Shown here one piece after another: positions 55,063 through 63,747 of a stretch of 64,000 nt of DNA. The notes below the pieces were generated by a model that was not told the origin of the DNA, did no database searches, and saw only the letters and a list, made by a program, of their open reading frames with translations. The position numbers were made by a program, and so were the translations under genes. Positions within the stretch are counted from its first letter, which is position 1, and each line of letters begins with the position of its first letter. The stretch comes from Streptomyces sp. NRRL S-646 (GTDB taxonomy: Bacteria; Actinomycetota; Actinomycetes; Streptomycetales; Streptomycetaceae): positions 434,001-498,000 of the forward strand of contig NZ_JODC01000005.1 of assembly GCF_000720765.1 (NCBI RefSeq). The letters are read 5' to 3'.

Positions 55063-56277
55063 GTGGACCGCTGCATCGTCCTGGTGGACGCCGGTTATCT
55101 GCTGGGGGCCGCCGCCAGTCTCCTCGCCGGTGAGCCGTCACGCTCCCGCATCACCGTCGATCACGCCGCCCTCATCCAGGCCCTGCGCGAACGCGCCGAG
55201 TCCGACACGGAACGGCCGCTGCTGCGCATCTACTGGTTCGACGGCGCCCCCGACCGCGTCCCGCAGCCCGAGCACCGCAGGCTGCGTGTGATGCCCCGGG
55301 TCACCGTCCGGCTCGGCGCCCTGACCCGCAGCGACGGACGCTGGGCGCAGAAGGGCGTCGACGCCGCCATGCACGCCGAGCTCACCGAGCTCGCCCGCAA
55401 CCGCGCCTGCTCCGACGTCGTCCTCGTCACCGGCGACGGCGACCTGCTGCCGGGCATGATGGCCGCCAAGGAGCACGGCGTCGCCGTACACCTGTGGGCC
55501 GTGCAGGCCGCCGACGGGGACTACAACCAGTCCGAGGACCTGGTCGCCGAGGCCGACGAGCGGCGCGTCCTGGACCGTACGTGGATCACCAAGGCCGTAC
55601 GGGCCAAGGAGCTCGGCGGGATCTGTGCGCCGCCGCCCGTGCCGCGCCCCGAGATCGCCGCGATCCTCTCCGCGCCGCTGCCGGAGTCCGCGCTCGCCTC
55701 GGCGGCCGAGCGGGCCGCCGAGGACGGCGAGCATGCGCCCGCGGCGGCCCGCTCCGAGAACGGCACGCAGGAGCGGGTGCCCGCGCCCAAGGGCGTGCCC
55801 ACCCCGAAGGACCTGGCCGCGCTGCGCGCCCCCGGGGTGCAGCCCGCCCAGCCCCCCGCGAACGCGACCCTGCGCTGGTCCTCCGACAAGGGCTGGGTCG
55901 ACCGGCCCGTCGCGGAGGCCCCCGAGGCTGCGTCCATGCCGACGCTGGCACAGCTGACCACGGCGGAGCAGCGGTGGGCCGACCGTGAGGAGGACATCAC
56001 CACGGTCGGCGGCGACCCGTACGAGGTCGGGCAGGTGTTCGCACGGCGGTGGATGGAGCGCCTGGGCGACCAGAGCCATCTGCAGAAGCTGTCCGGGATG
56101 TACCCGCGCGTCCCCCACCGCATCGACGGCGAGCTGCTGCGCTACGCCGCCCGTTTCGGGCTGCTCGCCCACAAGGACGACCAGATCGACGAGCACGACC
56201 GGTATGCGATCCGGGCCGGGTTCTGGCGGGAGATCGACGTGCGGACGGCCGCGGAGCATGCGCCTGCCGGCGAGTGA
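55063..56277 (+). CDS. NYN-domain (PIN-like) protein
   Basis: A 404-residue protein with an N-terminal NYN/PIN-like nuclease domain (about 1-175): IVLVDAGYLLGAAASL with the first acidic residue, RIYWFDGAPDR, KGVDAAMHAELTELA, and VLVTGDGDLLPGMMAAKEHG with conserved Asp residues for a metal site. A Pro/Ala-rich linker (about 190-285) leads to a C-terminal helical domain with HLQKLSGMYPRVPHRIDGELLRY. RNA cleavage is inferred from the family. GTG at 55063 is chosen since AGAGGG lies 8 nt upstream; an earlier GTG at 55054 overlaps that site. Confidence 0.87.
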   Translation: MDRCIVLVDAGYLLGAAASLLAGEPSRSRITVDHAALIQALRERAESDTERPLLRIYWFDGAPDRVPQPEHRRLRVMPRVTVRLGALTRSDGRWAQKGVDAAMHAELTELARNRACSDVVLVTGDGDLLPGMMAAKEHGVAVHLWAVQAADGDYNQSEDLVAEADERRVLDRTWITKAVRAKELGGICAPPPVPRPEIAAILSAPLPESALASAAERAAEDGEHAPAAARSENGTQERVPAPKGVPTPKDLAALRAPGVQPAQPPANATLRWSSDKGWVDRPVAEAPEAASMPTLAQLTTAEQRWADREEDITTVGGDPYEVGQVFARRWMERLGDQSHLQKLSGMYPRVPHRIDGELLRYAARFGLLAHKDDQIDEHDRYAIRAGFWREIDVRTAAEHAPAGE

Positions 56278-56423
56278 GCCGAGTGCGGTGAGCCGGGCAC
56301 GCGGGGGCGGCGCCGTCGTGGTCGAGCGCCGGTGCGCCGGGTTCATCTTTTTACCGGTGGTTGTGCGGTTATGGGCCGACCCGGGAGCGGGCGGGGGCCC
56401 TCGACCCCGTACCCTCGTCCTTT

Positions 56424-57443
56424 GTGAGTACGCGCGCGGCACAGGCACTTCGGCACGGTGGGGACGTCGTGTGCGCGGTGCGCGGACTGACCAAGACCTA
56501 TCCGGCGGTGCGAGGACGGCGGGGTGCGCCGGGGACGCCTGCGGTGCGGGCCACCGACGACGTGCACCTCGACATCCGGCGCGGTGAGATCTTCGGTCTC
56601 CTCGGGCCGAACGGCGCCGGCAAGTCCACCCTCGTACGGCAGCTGACCGGACTGATGCGGCCCGACGCGGGGCGGGTCGAGATCCTCGGGCACGACATCG
56701 TGCGGCACCCCGAGCGGGCCGCGCGGATCCTCGCCTACCTGGGGCAGGAGTCGAGCGCCCTCGACGAGCTGACCGTGTCCCTCGCCGCCGAGACGACCGG
56801 GCGGCTGCGCGGTCTTGAGGCCCGTGAAGCGCGGGCCGAGCGGGACGCCGTACTGGAGGAACTGGGGCTCACACCCCTTGCCGGGCGGCCGCTGAAGAAG
56901 CTGTCCGGCGGGCAGCGGCGGCTGGCGTGCCTCGCCGCCGCGCTGGTCGGGGAGCGGCCGCTGCTGGTGCTCGACGAGCCCACCACCGGGATGGATCCCG
57001 TGGCCCGGCGGGCCGTGTGGGCGGCCGTGGACCGGCGGCGGGCCGAACGCGGGACGACGGTGCTGCTCGTCACGCACAACGTCATCGAGGCCGAGACGGT
57101 CCTCGACCGGGTCGCCGTCCTCGACCAGGGGCGGGTGATCGCCTGCGACACCCCCACCGGGCTCAAGGAGCAGGTCGCCGGGGAGGTCCGGGTCGAGCTG
57201 GTGTGGCGCGAGAATGCGCCGCTGCACGTCCCGGAGGTCGCCGCGCTGCGTGAGCGGGCCGCCGAGTCCGGGCGCCGCTGGACGCTCAGGCTGGCCCCCG
57301 AGGAGGCCCGCGCGGTCGTCGCCACCGTCACCGGCGGCAGCGCCTTCGCCGCGCTCGACGACTTCACCCTGGCCACGCCCAGCCTGGAGGACGTGTACCT
57401 GGCGCTGGGCGGCGCCGCGCAGCAGGGGCTGGTGAAAGCGTGA
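56424..57443 (+). CDS. ABC transporter ATP-binding protein
   Basis: A 339-residue ATPase of the drug/antibiotic-exporter (DrrA/CcmA-like) type. Walker A is LLGPNGAGKSTLVRQL near residues 62-77, the signature is KLSGGQRRLACLAAALV, Walker B is LLVLDEPTTGMDP, and the switch His is in LLVTHNVIEAE; all are canonical. A C-terminal regulatory domain follows. The GTG at 56424 has no ribosome-binding site, and TACCCT ends 8 nt upstream, so the mRNA may be leaderless. Its permease partner begins about 115 nt downstream. The substrate is unknown. Confidence 0.92.
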   Translation: MSTRAAQALRHGGDVVCAVRGLTKTYPAVRGRRGAPGTPAVRATDDVHLDIRRGEIFGLLGPNGAGKSTLVRQLTGLMRPDAGRVEILGHDIVRHPERAARILAYLGQESSALDELTVSLAAETTGRLRGLEAREARAERDAVLEELGLTPLAGRPLKKLSGGQRRLACLAAALVGERPLLVLDEPTTGMDPVARRAVWAAVDRRRAERGTTVLLVTHNVIEAETVLDRVAVLDQGRVIACDTPTGLKEQVAGEVRVELVWRENAPLHVPEVAALRERAAESGRRWTLRLAPEEARAVVATVTGGSAFAALDDFTLATPSLEDVYLALGGAAQQGLVKA

Positions 57444-57558
57444 GGAGCACCGTCGTGAGTGCGCGGGCCGCCGCAGCCGTATGGTCCCTGTGGGAGAGGG
57501 CGATCGCCCCAGTGGGCCCGGGCTCTGTGGGCCCGAGTGAGAAGGGGAGCAGCGCGTC

Positions 57559-58380
57559 GTGAGTGTCGTACCCGCCGATGTCCTGCCGGGCGGTGCCCTG
57601 GCCGTGGAGGAGGCCGGCCGCGGCGCGGCCGAGCTCGGGCCGCGGGCGCGGATGTGGCCGTCCCTCGTCGCCGTGTACCGGGCGCAGCTGTCGCGCGCGC
57701 GGGTGGCCCGGATCCCGCTGCTGTTCGTGGCGACCTTCCAGTCGATCGGGATCATGGTCCTGATGCGGGGGGTCGTGGACGGCGGCGGCGAGGCCGAGTC
57801 GGTGGTGGCCGGGGCGTCGGTGCTCGTGGTGGCGTTCGTCGCGCTGAATCTGCTCGCGCAGTACTTCGGGCAGCTGCGGGCGAGCGGCGGGCTCGACCAC
57901 TACGCGACGCTGCCGGTGCCGCCGGCGGCCGTGGTGCTGGGGGCGGCCGGGGCGTATGCCTCCTTCACCGTGCCGGGGACCGTGGTCACGGCGGTGTTCG
58001 GATGCGTGCTGTTCGGGCTGCCGCTGTCGCATCTGTGGGTGCTCGCCGCGGTGATTCCGCTGGCGGGGGCGGCCTTGGCCGGGCTGGGCGCGGCGCTGGG
58101 ACTGCTCGCGCCGCGGCCCGAACTGGCCACTCTGCTCGGCCAGTTGGGCATGTCCGCGGCGCTGCTGCTCGGGGTGCTGCCGGCCGACCGGATGCCCGAG
58201 GTCGTGCGGTTCGCGCGGGATCTGCTGCCCTCGACGTACGGCGTCGAGGCCTTTGCGCGGACCTTCGGGGCGCATCCCGACTGGGCCTTCGTGGCCGGGG
58301 ACCTCGCCGTGTGCGCCGGGGTGGGCGTGGTCTCGCTGGCCGTCGCCACCTGGGCGTACCGTCGGGCGGCCGTCCGGTGA
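57559..58380 (+). CDS. ABC-2 type transporter permease
   Basis: A 273-residue membrane protein with six TM helices (first near residue 50, IPLLFVATFQSIGIMVLM) and the ABC-2 permease pattern (LDHYATLPVPPAAVVLGA before the third helix; LLPSTYGVEAFARTF near the last). Together with the preceding ATPase it forms an exporter. The GTG follows GAAGGGGAGC at a suitable distance. The gap of 115 nt to the ATPase gene is longer than usual for such pairs and contains no other gene. Confidence 0.88.
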   Translation: MSVVPADVLPGGALAVEEAGRGAAELGPRARMWPSLVAVYRAQLSRARVARIPLLFVATFQSIGIMVLMRGVVDGGGEAESVVAGASVLVVAFVALNLLAQYFGQLRASGGLDHYATLPVPPAAVVLGAAGAYASFTVPGTVVTAVFGCVLFGLPLSHLWVLAAVIPLAGAALAGLGAALGLLAPRPELATLLGQLGMSAALLLGVLPADRMPEVVRFARDLLPSTYGVEAFARTFGAHPDWAFVAGDLAVCAGVGVVSLAVATWAYRRAAVR

Positions 58381-58414
58381 CGCGCCGCACAGACGGGCCT
58401 GGCACGATGGCAGG

Positions 58415-59110
58415 GTGACCGCACCATTGACTCCGCCTCCGCCGCCGCACGAACAGTCCTCGCAGAACGCGTGGCAGCCCCCGGCTGCCGGGTACGTGGC
58501 TCCTGTGGCGCACGACGCCGCGTGGGACGGCACGTACGGACAGGACGGGCCCGGAATGAAGACCGAAGTGCGGGAGGCCGCCGTGGTCACGGTGGTGGTG
58601 GCGGTCGCGGGCGCGCTGCTCGGGGTGCTGTGGTGGTGGCTGGCGCCGCATGTGCCGCTCGTCGGCGACGTGGTCGACAAGAGCTGGGTCGTCTATCTCT
58701 CCGACAGCGAAGGGGAACAGGCGATCGGGGTGGACGGAACGTTCACGCTGCTTGCGGTGGCCTTTGGTGCGGTGAGTGCGCTCGGGGTCTTCTTGTGGCG
58801 GCGGCGTGGGGGTGTGCCGTTGGCGGTGGCGCTGGGGTTCGGGGGGCTGCTCGGGTCGTTGCTGGCCTGGAAGCTCGGGGTGTGGCTCGGGCCGTCGCAG
58901 GATGTGATCGCCCATGCGGAGCAAGTGGGCAAGGGCGTTACGTTCTCTGCGCCGCTGAAGCTCGGGGCCAAGGGGGCGTTGCTGGCGTGGTCGTTGGCTG
59001 CGCTGGTGGTGCATCTCGGGTTGACGGCGCTGTTCGGGCCTCGGGATCCGGAGCCGTATCAGGAACACGGGGGTCTTCCCAAGGATCCTTATGGGGCGCC
59101 GATGGCGTAG
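58415..59110 (+). CDS. DUF2567-like membrane protein
   Basis: A 231-residue membrane protein resembling the actinobacterial DUF2567 family. A Pro-rich cytoplasmic N-terminus of about 50 residues precedes four TM helices (about 55-75, 108-125, 133-152 and 183-205); an extracytoplasmic loop carries DKSWVVYLSDSEGEQAIGVDGTF. The function is unknown. CACGAT ends 6 nt before the GTG at 58415, and no ribosome-binding site is present, suggesting a leaderless mRNA. Confidence 0.83.
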   Translation: MTAPLTPPPPPHEQSSQNAWQPPAAGYVAPVAHDAAWDGTYGQDGPGMKTEVREAAVVTVVVAVAGALLGVLWWWLAPHVPLVGDVVDKSWVVYLSDSEGEQAIGVDGTFTLLAVAFGAVSALGVFLWRRRGGVPLAVALGFGGLLGSLLAWKLGVWLGPSQDVIAHAEQVGKGVTFSAPLKLGAKGALLAWSLAALVVHLGLTALFGPRDPEPYQEHGGLPKDPYGAPMA

Positions 59111-59419
59111 GTGCGGGCCCGCGGCGGAGCCGCTGATGGATGCAGTCGCCCCCGCCGCCCCTACCCGTCCCATCCCCAGGGGCTGCCGCCCCTTCGACCC
59201 CGCCAAGGCTTCGCCCCGGGACCCCGGCGGGGACTGCGTCCCCTGCGCCCCTGTTCGGGGCTCCGGCCCTGAACCCGGGCGGGGACTGCGTCCCCTGTAC
59301 CCCTCCTCGGGGCTCCGCCCCGGACCCCGGTCGGCCTGAATGGCCTCGTCCTCAAACGCCGGACGGGCTGAAGGATGCCGGCCGGCGTTGAGGACCCTGA
59401 GCTCTCACCCTGAGCTCTC
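59111..59419. other. Gene-free interval with dispersed-repeat units
   Basis: About 310 nt without a gene. It contains G/C-rich mini-hairpins (GGGGCTGCCGCCCC, two copies of GCGGGGACTGCGTCCCCTG, GGGGCTCCGCCCC), then the long imperfect inverted repeat at 59349-59394, then a 12-bp direct repeat CCCTGAGCTCTC at 59395-59406 and 59408-59419. Confidence 0.7.
59349..59394. repeat. Intergenic palindrome of the common Streptomyces type
   Basis: TCCTCAAACGCCGG (59349-59362) pairs with CCGGCGTTGAGGA (59382-59394) apart from one extra A, around ACGGGCTGAAGGATG. I recall the unit CTCAAACGCCGGACGGGCTG as recurring between genes across Streptomyces genomes. It may act as a bidirectional terminator or be a REP-like repeat. 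Confidence 0.65.
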
Positions 59420-59494
59420 TTACGCTGGGCGATGGCCGTGGTTGGAGCGGCCCTTCTTGAGGCGCCATTTGCGCTTCCTGGTTTTCTTCGACAT
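59420..59494 (-). CDS. 24-residue basic protein resembling ribosomal protein bL37
   Basis: ATG at 59494 follows AAGGGAC, and the frame runs 24 codons to TAA at 59420-59422. The peptide starts MSKKTRKRKWRLKKGRSN and ends HGHRPA. Size, charge (more than half Lys/Arg/His) and the NHG-x-RP ending resemble the tiny ribosomal protein bL37 described in mycobacteria. It lies between the repeat region and the ybaK gene. Assignment is from memory of the motif and needs an alignment. Confidence 0.6.
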   Translation of the reverse strand: MSKKTRKRKWRLKKGRSNHGHRPA

Positions 59495-59535
59495 GTCCCT
59501 TGTACTTAACCGAGACAGGGGCAGGCGTCGAGGGG

Positions 59536-60039
59536 TCATGCACGGCCGATGGGGGCCACTGTCGCCTCGGTCAGCTTGGTCAGGTCCTCGGGGGAGAGTT
59601 CGACCTCCAGGCCGCGGCGGCCCGCCGAGATGCAGATCGTGGGGTGGGCGGAGGCCGAGGCGTCCAGGACCGTGGGGAGTTTCTTGCGCTGGCCCAGGGG
59701 GGAGATGCCGCCGCGGACGTAGCCCGTGGTGCGTTCGGCGAGGGCGGGGTCTGCCATGGCGGCTCGTTTGCCGCCCACCGCCGAGGCCAGGGCCTTGAGG
59801 TCCAGCTGGCCCGCCACGGGGACCACGGCCACCGTCAGGGCGCCGTCCACGTCCGCGACCAGGGTCTTGAAGACGCGGTCCGGGGACACGCCCATCGCCT
59901 CCGCCGCCTCCTCGCCGTAGGAGGGGTGGGACGGGTCGTGGTCGTAGGCGTGGATCGTGTACGGCACTCCGGCGGACGTCAGGGCGACCGTTGCGGGGGT
60001 GCCGCCCTGCTGCTGGTTCTTCTTCGGCTTCTTCGCCAT
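59536..60039 (-). CDS. ybaK: YbaK/ProX-family aminoacyl-tRNA deacylase
   Basis: A 167-residue protein of the YbaK/EbsC family, which removes Cys mischarged onto tRNA-Pro. The N-terminus is basic (MAKKPKKNQQQ); family segments are VPYTIHAYDHDP, AMGVSPDRVFKTLVADVDG with the catalytic Lys, VPVAGQLDLKALA, and the GYVRGGISPLGQRKKLPTVLD motif. It starts close to the LON-domain gene on the same strand (31 nt downstream of it). Confidence 0.92.
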   Translation of the reverse strand: MAKKPKKNQQQGGTPATVALTSAGVPYTIHAYDHDPSHPSYGEEAAEAMGVSPDRVFKTLVADVDGALTVAVVPVAGQLDLKALASAVGGKRAAMADPALAERTTGYVRGGISPLGQRKKLPTVLDASASAHPTICISAGRRGLEVELSPEDLTKLTEATVAPIGRA

Positions 60040-60070
60040 CCCGGCCTTCGCAGTGACTAAAGCGGTGACT

Positions 60071-60811
60071 TCAGTTGAGGCTTGTGCGGCCGCGCGTCAG
60101 GTCCGACGCCGGCAGTGACGGCAGGCTACGGATGATCGCGGTCTCGGAGCGAAGGAGTTTCAGCTCGTCGCGCAGCCTCGACGCCGTGTCCGGGGCCTGG
60201 AGCAGGCGCTGCTTGGTGGGGGTGTCCAGCATCATCGCCGCCGCCACCAGGTAGGAGACCACGGACGGTTCGTCCGGGAGGTCGGCGCCGGTCGAGAGGG
60301 ACCGTTCCCGGGCGCCTGCCAGGCGTTTCTGGTACTGGCGGAATGCTCGCAGAACGCCTTCGGCCAGCGCGCCCGCCTCGTCGCCCGGGTCCTCCGGGAG
60401 CTCTTCCAGGTCCGCCGTCAGGAAGGGGCCCGACGCGTCCACGGACACCAGGCGCGCCCGGGTCGTGCCCGTTGCCAGGACCTCGAAGGTGCCGTCCTCG
60501 TGTTCTCGGATCGTCGCCGCGTCCGCGACGCAGCCCGTCGAGTGGAACGACTTCGCCGGGTCGGGGCCGAAGCCGGCCGCGGGCCCGAGTTCGGGCAGGG
60601 CCGTGGGGTCCGGCATGCCTGGCGCGCTCTGTGCCACCTCGTGGCCGTCGCGGATCGCCACGACGGCGAACCGGCGCGGTTCGTCCTCGGGTGTCTTGAG
60701 CAGGTCGCGCATCATGGCGCGATAGCGCTCCTCGAAGACGTTCAGGGGCAGTACCAGCCCCGGGAACAGCACCGAGTTCAGAGGGAAGAGCGGGAGACGG
60801 ACGGTGGTCAC
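60071..60811 (-). CDS. LON peptidase N-terminal (substrate-binding) domain protein
   Basis: A 246-residue stand-alone Lon N-terminal domain (PUA-like). The diagnostic start is VRLPLFPLNSVLFPGLVLPLNVFEERYRAMMRDLL, followed by GCVADAATIREHEDGTFEVLATGTTRARL. The C-terminal helical part carries no AAA or peptidase domain. Such proteins may recognise substrates or act as scaffolds; the role is not established. The GTG at 60811 is 12 nt after the gene at 60823. Confidence 0.9.
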   Translation of the reverse strand: MTTVRLPLFPLNSVLFPGLVLPLNVFEERYRAMMRDLLKTPEDEPRRFAVVAIRDGHEVAQSAPGMPDPTALPELGPAAGFGPDPAKSFHSTGCVADAATIREHEDGTFEVLATGTTRARLVSVDASGPFLTADLEELPEDPGDEAGALAEGVLRAFRQYQKRLAGARERSLSTGADLPDEPSVVSYLVAAAMMLDTPTKQRLLQAPDTASRLRDELKLLRSETAIIRSLPSLPASDLTRGRTSLN

Positions 60812-60822
60812 GACGCAAGAGC

Positions 60823-61860
60823 CTAGTGGTCGGCGGAGCGGGCGCGTCCGGCGCGCTCACTCCGTGGATGCCGGGGCGAGGGCATGAGGCCTGCCGTACG
60901 GGCGAGGATCTCGCCGCGCACCTTCAGGAAGAGGGCCAGCGGGTCGTCCGACAACCGGCCCCAGGGGAAGGACGTGGCGTACGGGCCGATCTGGTGCAGT
61001 TCGGTGAGCGCTTCCTGCCAGCGGTCCAGGCGTACGAGGACGTACATCAGCTTGTTGCGGATCTCGGCCGGCCACGGGTCGGCAGCCGGGAAGCGGGCGG
61101 AGAACGCGATCGCCCGGTCGGCCGCCGCGTCCAGCCGTGCGCGCGGAACCTCGGCGCCGACGCCCTCCGTCAGACAGGCGAAGGCCGCCCGCGAGGGCAG
61201 TGCCTGGATGAGGGAGCCGGACGGGGCGTCCTGCGCCGCCAGGTCGGCGAAGTCGAAGCACTCGCGGTGGGAGCCCTGCCAGGACGCGGCCAGATAGCGC
61301 AGGGCCGCCACATGGCAGCCGTAGTGGTGCGGGGCGCGGCGCAGTGCCGCCTCCCACAGCTCGCCGAAGTACTTGGGGCCCGCGCCGGTGCCGCGCGCAT
61401 GGTCCAGCGCGAGCCGCCACGGCACGGGGTCGTGGTCGTCGCCGCGGGCGGCAGCCGTGATCAGGGGGCTCACCTCGCGCAGCAGCTCCGCACGGGCCGG
61501 GGAGCGCCAGGCGTCGTCCACCGCGAGCTGGGCCCTGATCAGCAGCGCGTCCGGGTCCTGCGGGGTGGCGGCGGACCACGCCTGCAGCCATTCCGGGCGG
61601 GCGTGCGCGAAGGCCGCGAGACGTCTCGCGTACCGGTCGCGGGTCTCCCAGTCGCTGCGCGTGCGCGTGTCGGCAAGCAGCGCGGAGACGGGGCCGTGCG
61701 CGCCGCCCGCCGCCGCGACCAGCGCGGATCCGAGGCGGTCGTCGGGCACGTCGAGCAGCACCTCGTCGTCGGCGGGGAGTCCGGCGGCGGGGCGCGCAGC
61801 GGGCCGGGAGGTCCGGGCCGCGCGGCTGAACGGATGCAGCAGAGCCATGGTGTTGACCAT
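60823..61860 (-). CDS. Hypothetical helical protein (possibly DUF4034-like)
   Basis: About 345 residues, mostly helical and TPR-like. The segment GAGPKYFGELWEAALRRAPHH, then HVAALRYLAASWQGSHRECFDFADLAA, resembles the DUF4034 region in which an HxxxL...W.GS pattern recurs; this match is from memory. No catalytic motif or TM helix is seen. The start is uncertain: ATG at 61860 (MVNTMALLHPF) or 61848, neither with a good ribosome-binding site; the frame also extends to a TTG at 61932. It is upstream of the LON-domain gene in the same direction. Confidence 0.72.
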   Translation of the reverse strand: MVNTMALLHPFSRAARTSRPAARPAAGLPADDEVLLDVPDDRLGSALVAAAGGAHGPVSALLADTRTRSDWETRDRYARRLAAFAHARPEWLQAWSAATPQDPDALLIRAQLAVDDAWRSPARAELLREVSPLITAAARGDDHDPVPWRLALDHARGTGAGPKYFGELWEAALRRAPHHYGCHVAALRYLAASWQGSHRECFDFADLAAQDAPSGSLIQALPSRAAFACLTEGVGAEVPRARLDAAADRAIAFSARFPAADPWPAEIRNKLMYVLVRLDRWQEALTELHQIGPYATSFPWGRLSDDPLALFLKVRGEILARTAGLMPSPRHPRSERAGRARSADH

Positions 61861-62002
61861 TGAAAGGCCGCTGGTCAACCCGGCGCCAGGGCCCACGGGC
61901 AAGTCGTGGAAAGTTGTACGCGGATCGGTCAAGTACAGGTAAAGGGTGACTGTTCGACAACTGTTGGGTTGTTGTGTGCGAAACCCAGGTGTTCCCAGGA
62001 CT

Positions 62003-63589
62003 TCAGTTCCGTCTCAGCAGCCGCGTCGCCCCCGCCGCCACCGTCGTCGCCAGGATCCAGCCGAGCAGGATCATCGCCGCCGCCAGCCACTGCCAGCCGC
62101 CGCTCAGCTGCCAGACGCCGACCTGCCCCAGGTCGATGACGGGGAGCAGCAGGTCCAGCGCGAACAGGGCCGGGTTCCACGGCGGATGGACCCCGGGCTG
62201 CACCGGCGGATGGCTCGCATGCGCGAAGGCCAGCGAGCCCGCCGCCCACAGCACCGCCATCCACACGGCGGCCCGGCCCGGCCGGTACCCGTAGGCCACC
62301 GTCCAGTCCTGCGCGTACCCCCACAGCTTGGCGGCGATCGGCAGGCTCTCGCGGCGTCGGCGCTGCTTGGCGAGGAGCACCTCGCGCGCGTCCTCGTCCT
62401 CGCCGCCGGACCGCAGCACGGAGGCGAGTCGCTCGTACGGCTCCGGGTTGTACTCGGCGGTCGCGGCGGTCACCCACTCCAGCCGCTCGATCAGCGGGAA
62501 GGGGCCCTGTGGCACCAGGTTCTCGTACTGGAAACCGCCCATGTGCAGATTGCCAGGACCGGGCCAGGCGCTCGCCCGGTCGACCAGGTTGACCACCCGC
62601 GCGCCCGACAGGACGACCTTGCCGCGCTGCGGACGCTCCCCGAGGAAGCGCAGCTCGGGCGTCTGCACCCGGCGCAGCGACAGCTCCTGGTCGTCGGTGA
62701 AGGCGAACCGGGCCCGCTCCAGGTCGACCGCGTCCTCGAACCGCCCGTCGTCCAGGCGCATCCCGCCCTGGCACTCGAACCGCTGGATGCGCGTCCCGCG
62801 CGCGGGCGTCGCACCGCTCACCATCGAGGCGCCGACGCCCGCGGGTGTCAGGTACAGCGTGCGTCCGACGCTCAGCTGGGGCGCGTTGAGCGCGAGCCGG
62901 CCGTACGGGTTGGCCAGCCGGGCGCCGCGCAGGCTCAGCGACACGCCGATCTTCGCACTGCGCAGGCTCAGCTCGCCGTGCGACTCCAGCAGCTCCGCCT
63001 GCAGGTCCTGGCCCACCGTCATGCCGTCGCCGGCGATCGAACGGCCGCTGCGGTCGCGGTGCACGATCGCCTGGTTGAGCATCAGATCCGTACCGATGTG
63101 TGCGTCGGTCAGCCGGATGCCGCCCAGGAAGCGGCAGCGGGGGAGGTGCAGGTCACCCTCCGTGTGCACGCGCGCGGCCTCCAGGCGGGGCACCGAGCAG
63201 TCCACCATGCGCATGGTGGTGAAGTGGGCCTCCGGCAGCAGCACGTCCCGCTCGAAACGGCAGCCGCGCATCTCGACGTACGGCATGACCGTGCCGCCCG
63301 CGAGGTCCAGGGAGCCGCTGATCTGCACCCCGCGCAGCTTCAGCGAGGACACCCGGCCCGCGAGCGCGGGCGGCCCGTCCAGCAACAGCCAGCACACGAT
63401 GCGCGCCCGCACGGTCCGCTCGGGCCCCCAGGGGTGCCCGCCGTGCGGATCGTCGGCGACGGTGTCCCCGCTGCTCAGGTCGTACACACTGCCGTTGCGG
63501 AAGGCCTGCCACATGCCGGCCTCGGCGGCGGTCAGATCGTCCGGCAGATCTCCGGCGTCTCCGGCACGGAAGCCGGCCCCCTCAGTCAC
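62003..63589 (-). CDS. Membrane-tethered beta-helix protein (pentapeptide-like)
   Basis: A 528-residue protein. Residues about 60-330 carry evenly spaced short strands with hydrophobic/Gly pattern ([58 protein letters not shown]-like turns), as in right-handed beta-helix or pentapeptide-type folds. The C-terminal 150 residues hold an amphipathic region, then two or three TM helices (about 455-475 and 485-525), ending TRLLRRN. It is sometimes annotated as a membrane oxidoreductase, for which I see no cofactor motif. GTG at 63589 follows GGAGGAGCA. It is divergent from hisD. Confidence 0.8.
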   Translation of the reverse strand: MTEGAGFRAGDAGDLPDDLTAAEAGMWQAFRNGSVYDLSSGDTVADDPHGGHPWGPERTVRARIVCWLLLDGPPALAGRVSSLKLRGVQISGSLDLAGGTVMPYVEMRGCRFERDVLLPEAHFTTMRMVDCSVPRLEAARVHTEGDLHLPRCRFLGGIRLTDAHIGTDLMLNQAIVHRDRSGRSIAGDGMTVGQDLQAELLESHGELSLRSAKIGVSLSLRGARLANPYGRLALNAPQLSVGRTLYLTPAGVGASMVSGATPARGTRIQRFECQGGMRLDDGRFEDAVDLERARFAFTDDQELSLRRVQTPELRFLGERPQRGKVVLSGARVVNLVDRASAWPGPGNLHMGGFQYENLVPQGPFPLIERLEWVTAATAEYNPEPYERLASVLRSGGEDEDAREVLLAKQRRRRESLPIAAKLWGYAQDWTVAYGYRPGRAAVWMAVLWAAGSLAFAHASHPPVQPGVHPPWNPALFALDLLLPVIDLGQVGVWQLSGGWQWLAAAMILLGWILATTVAAGATRLLRRN

Positions 63590-63689
63590 TGCTCCTCCAG
63601 TCCCTTTGCTCGCACAACCGTTCATGCCCGCTGGGTAACGCCCGAAGCACAGGACGTGAAGGCGATCTTCCGGGTTCCCGAGGGGTTCT

Positions 63690-63706
63690 GTATCAGCCAT
63701 TGATAC
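63690..63706. promoter_or_regulatory. Palindrome between the beta-helix gene and hisD
   Basis: GTATCA-GCCAT-TGATAC is a perfect inverted repeat with 6-bp arms and a 5-bp centre, 42 nt before the hisD start. It has the form of a repressor operator. No regulator gene is adjacent, so the binding protein is unknown. Confidence 0.45.
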
Positions 63707-63747
63707 GCGCGGACGACGCCGGACCCCGGTCTGAGAGAATTGAGTCC

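Noticed and set aside
59536..60039. ybaK region read in plus strand as a gene.
   Set aside because: Only the minus-strand frame has the YbaK motifs and a proper start.
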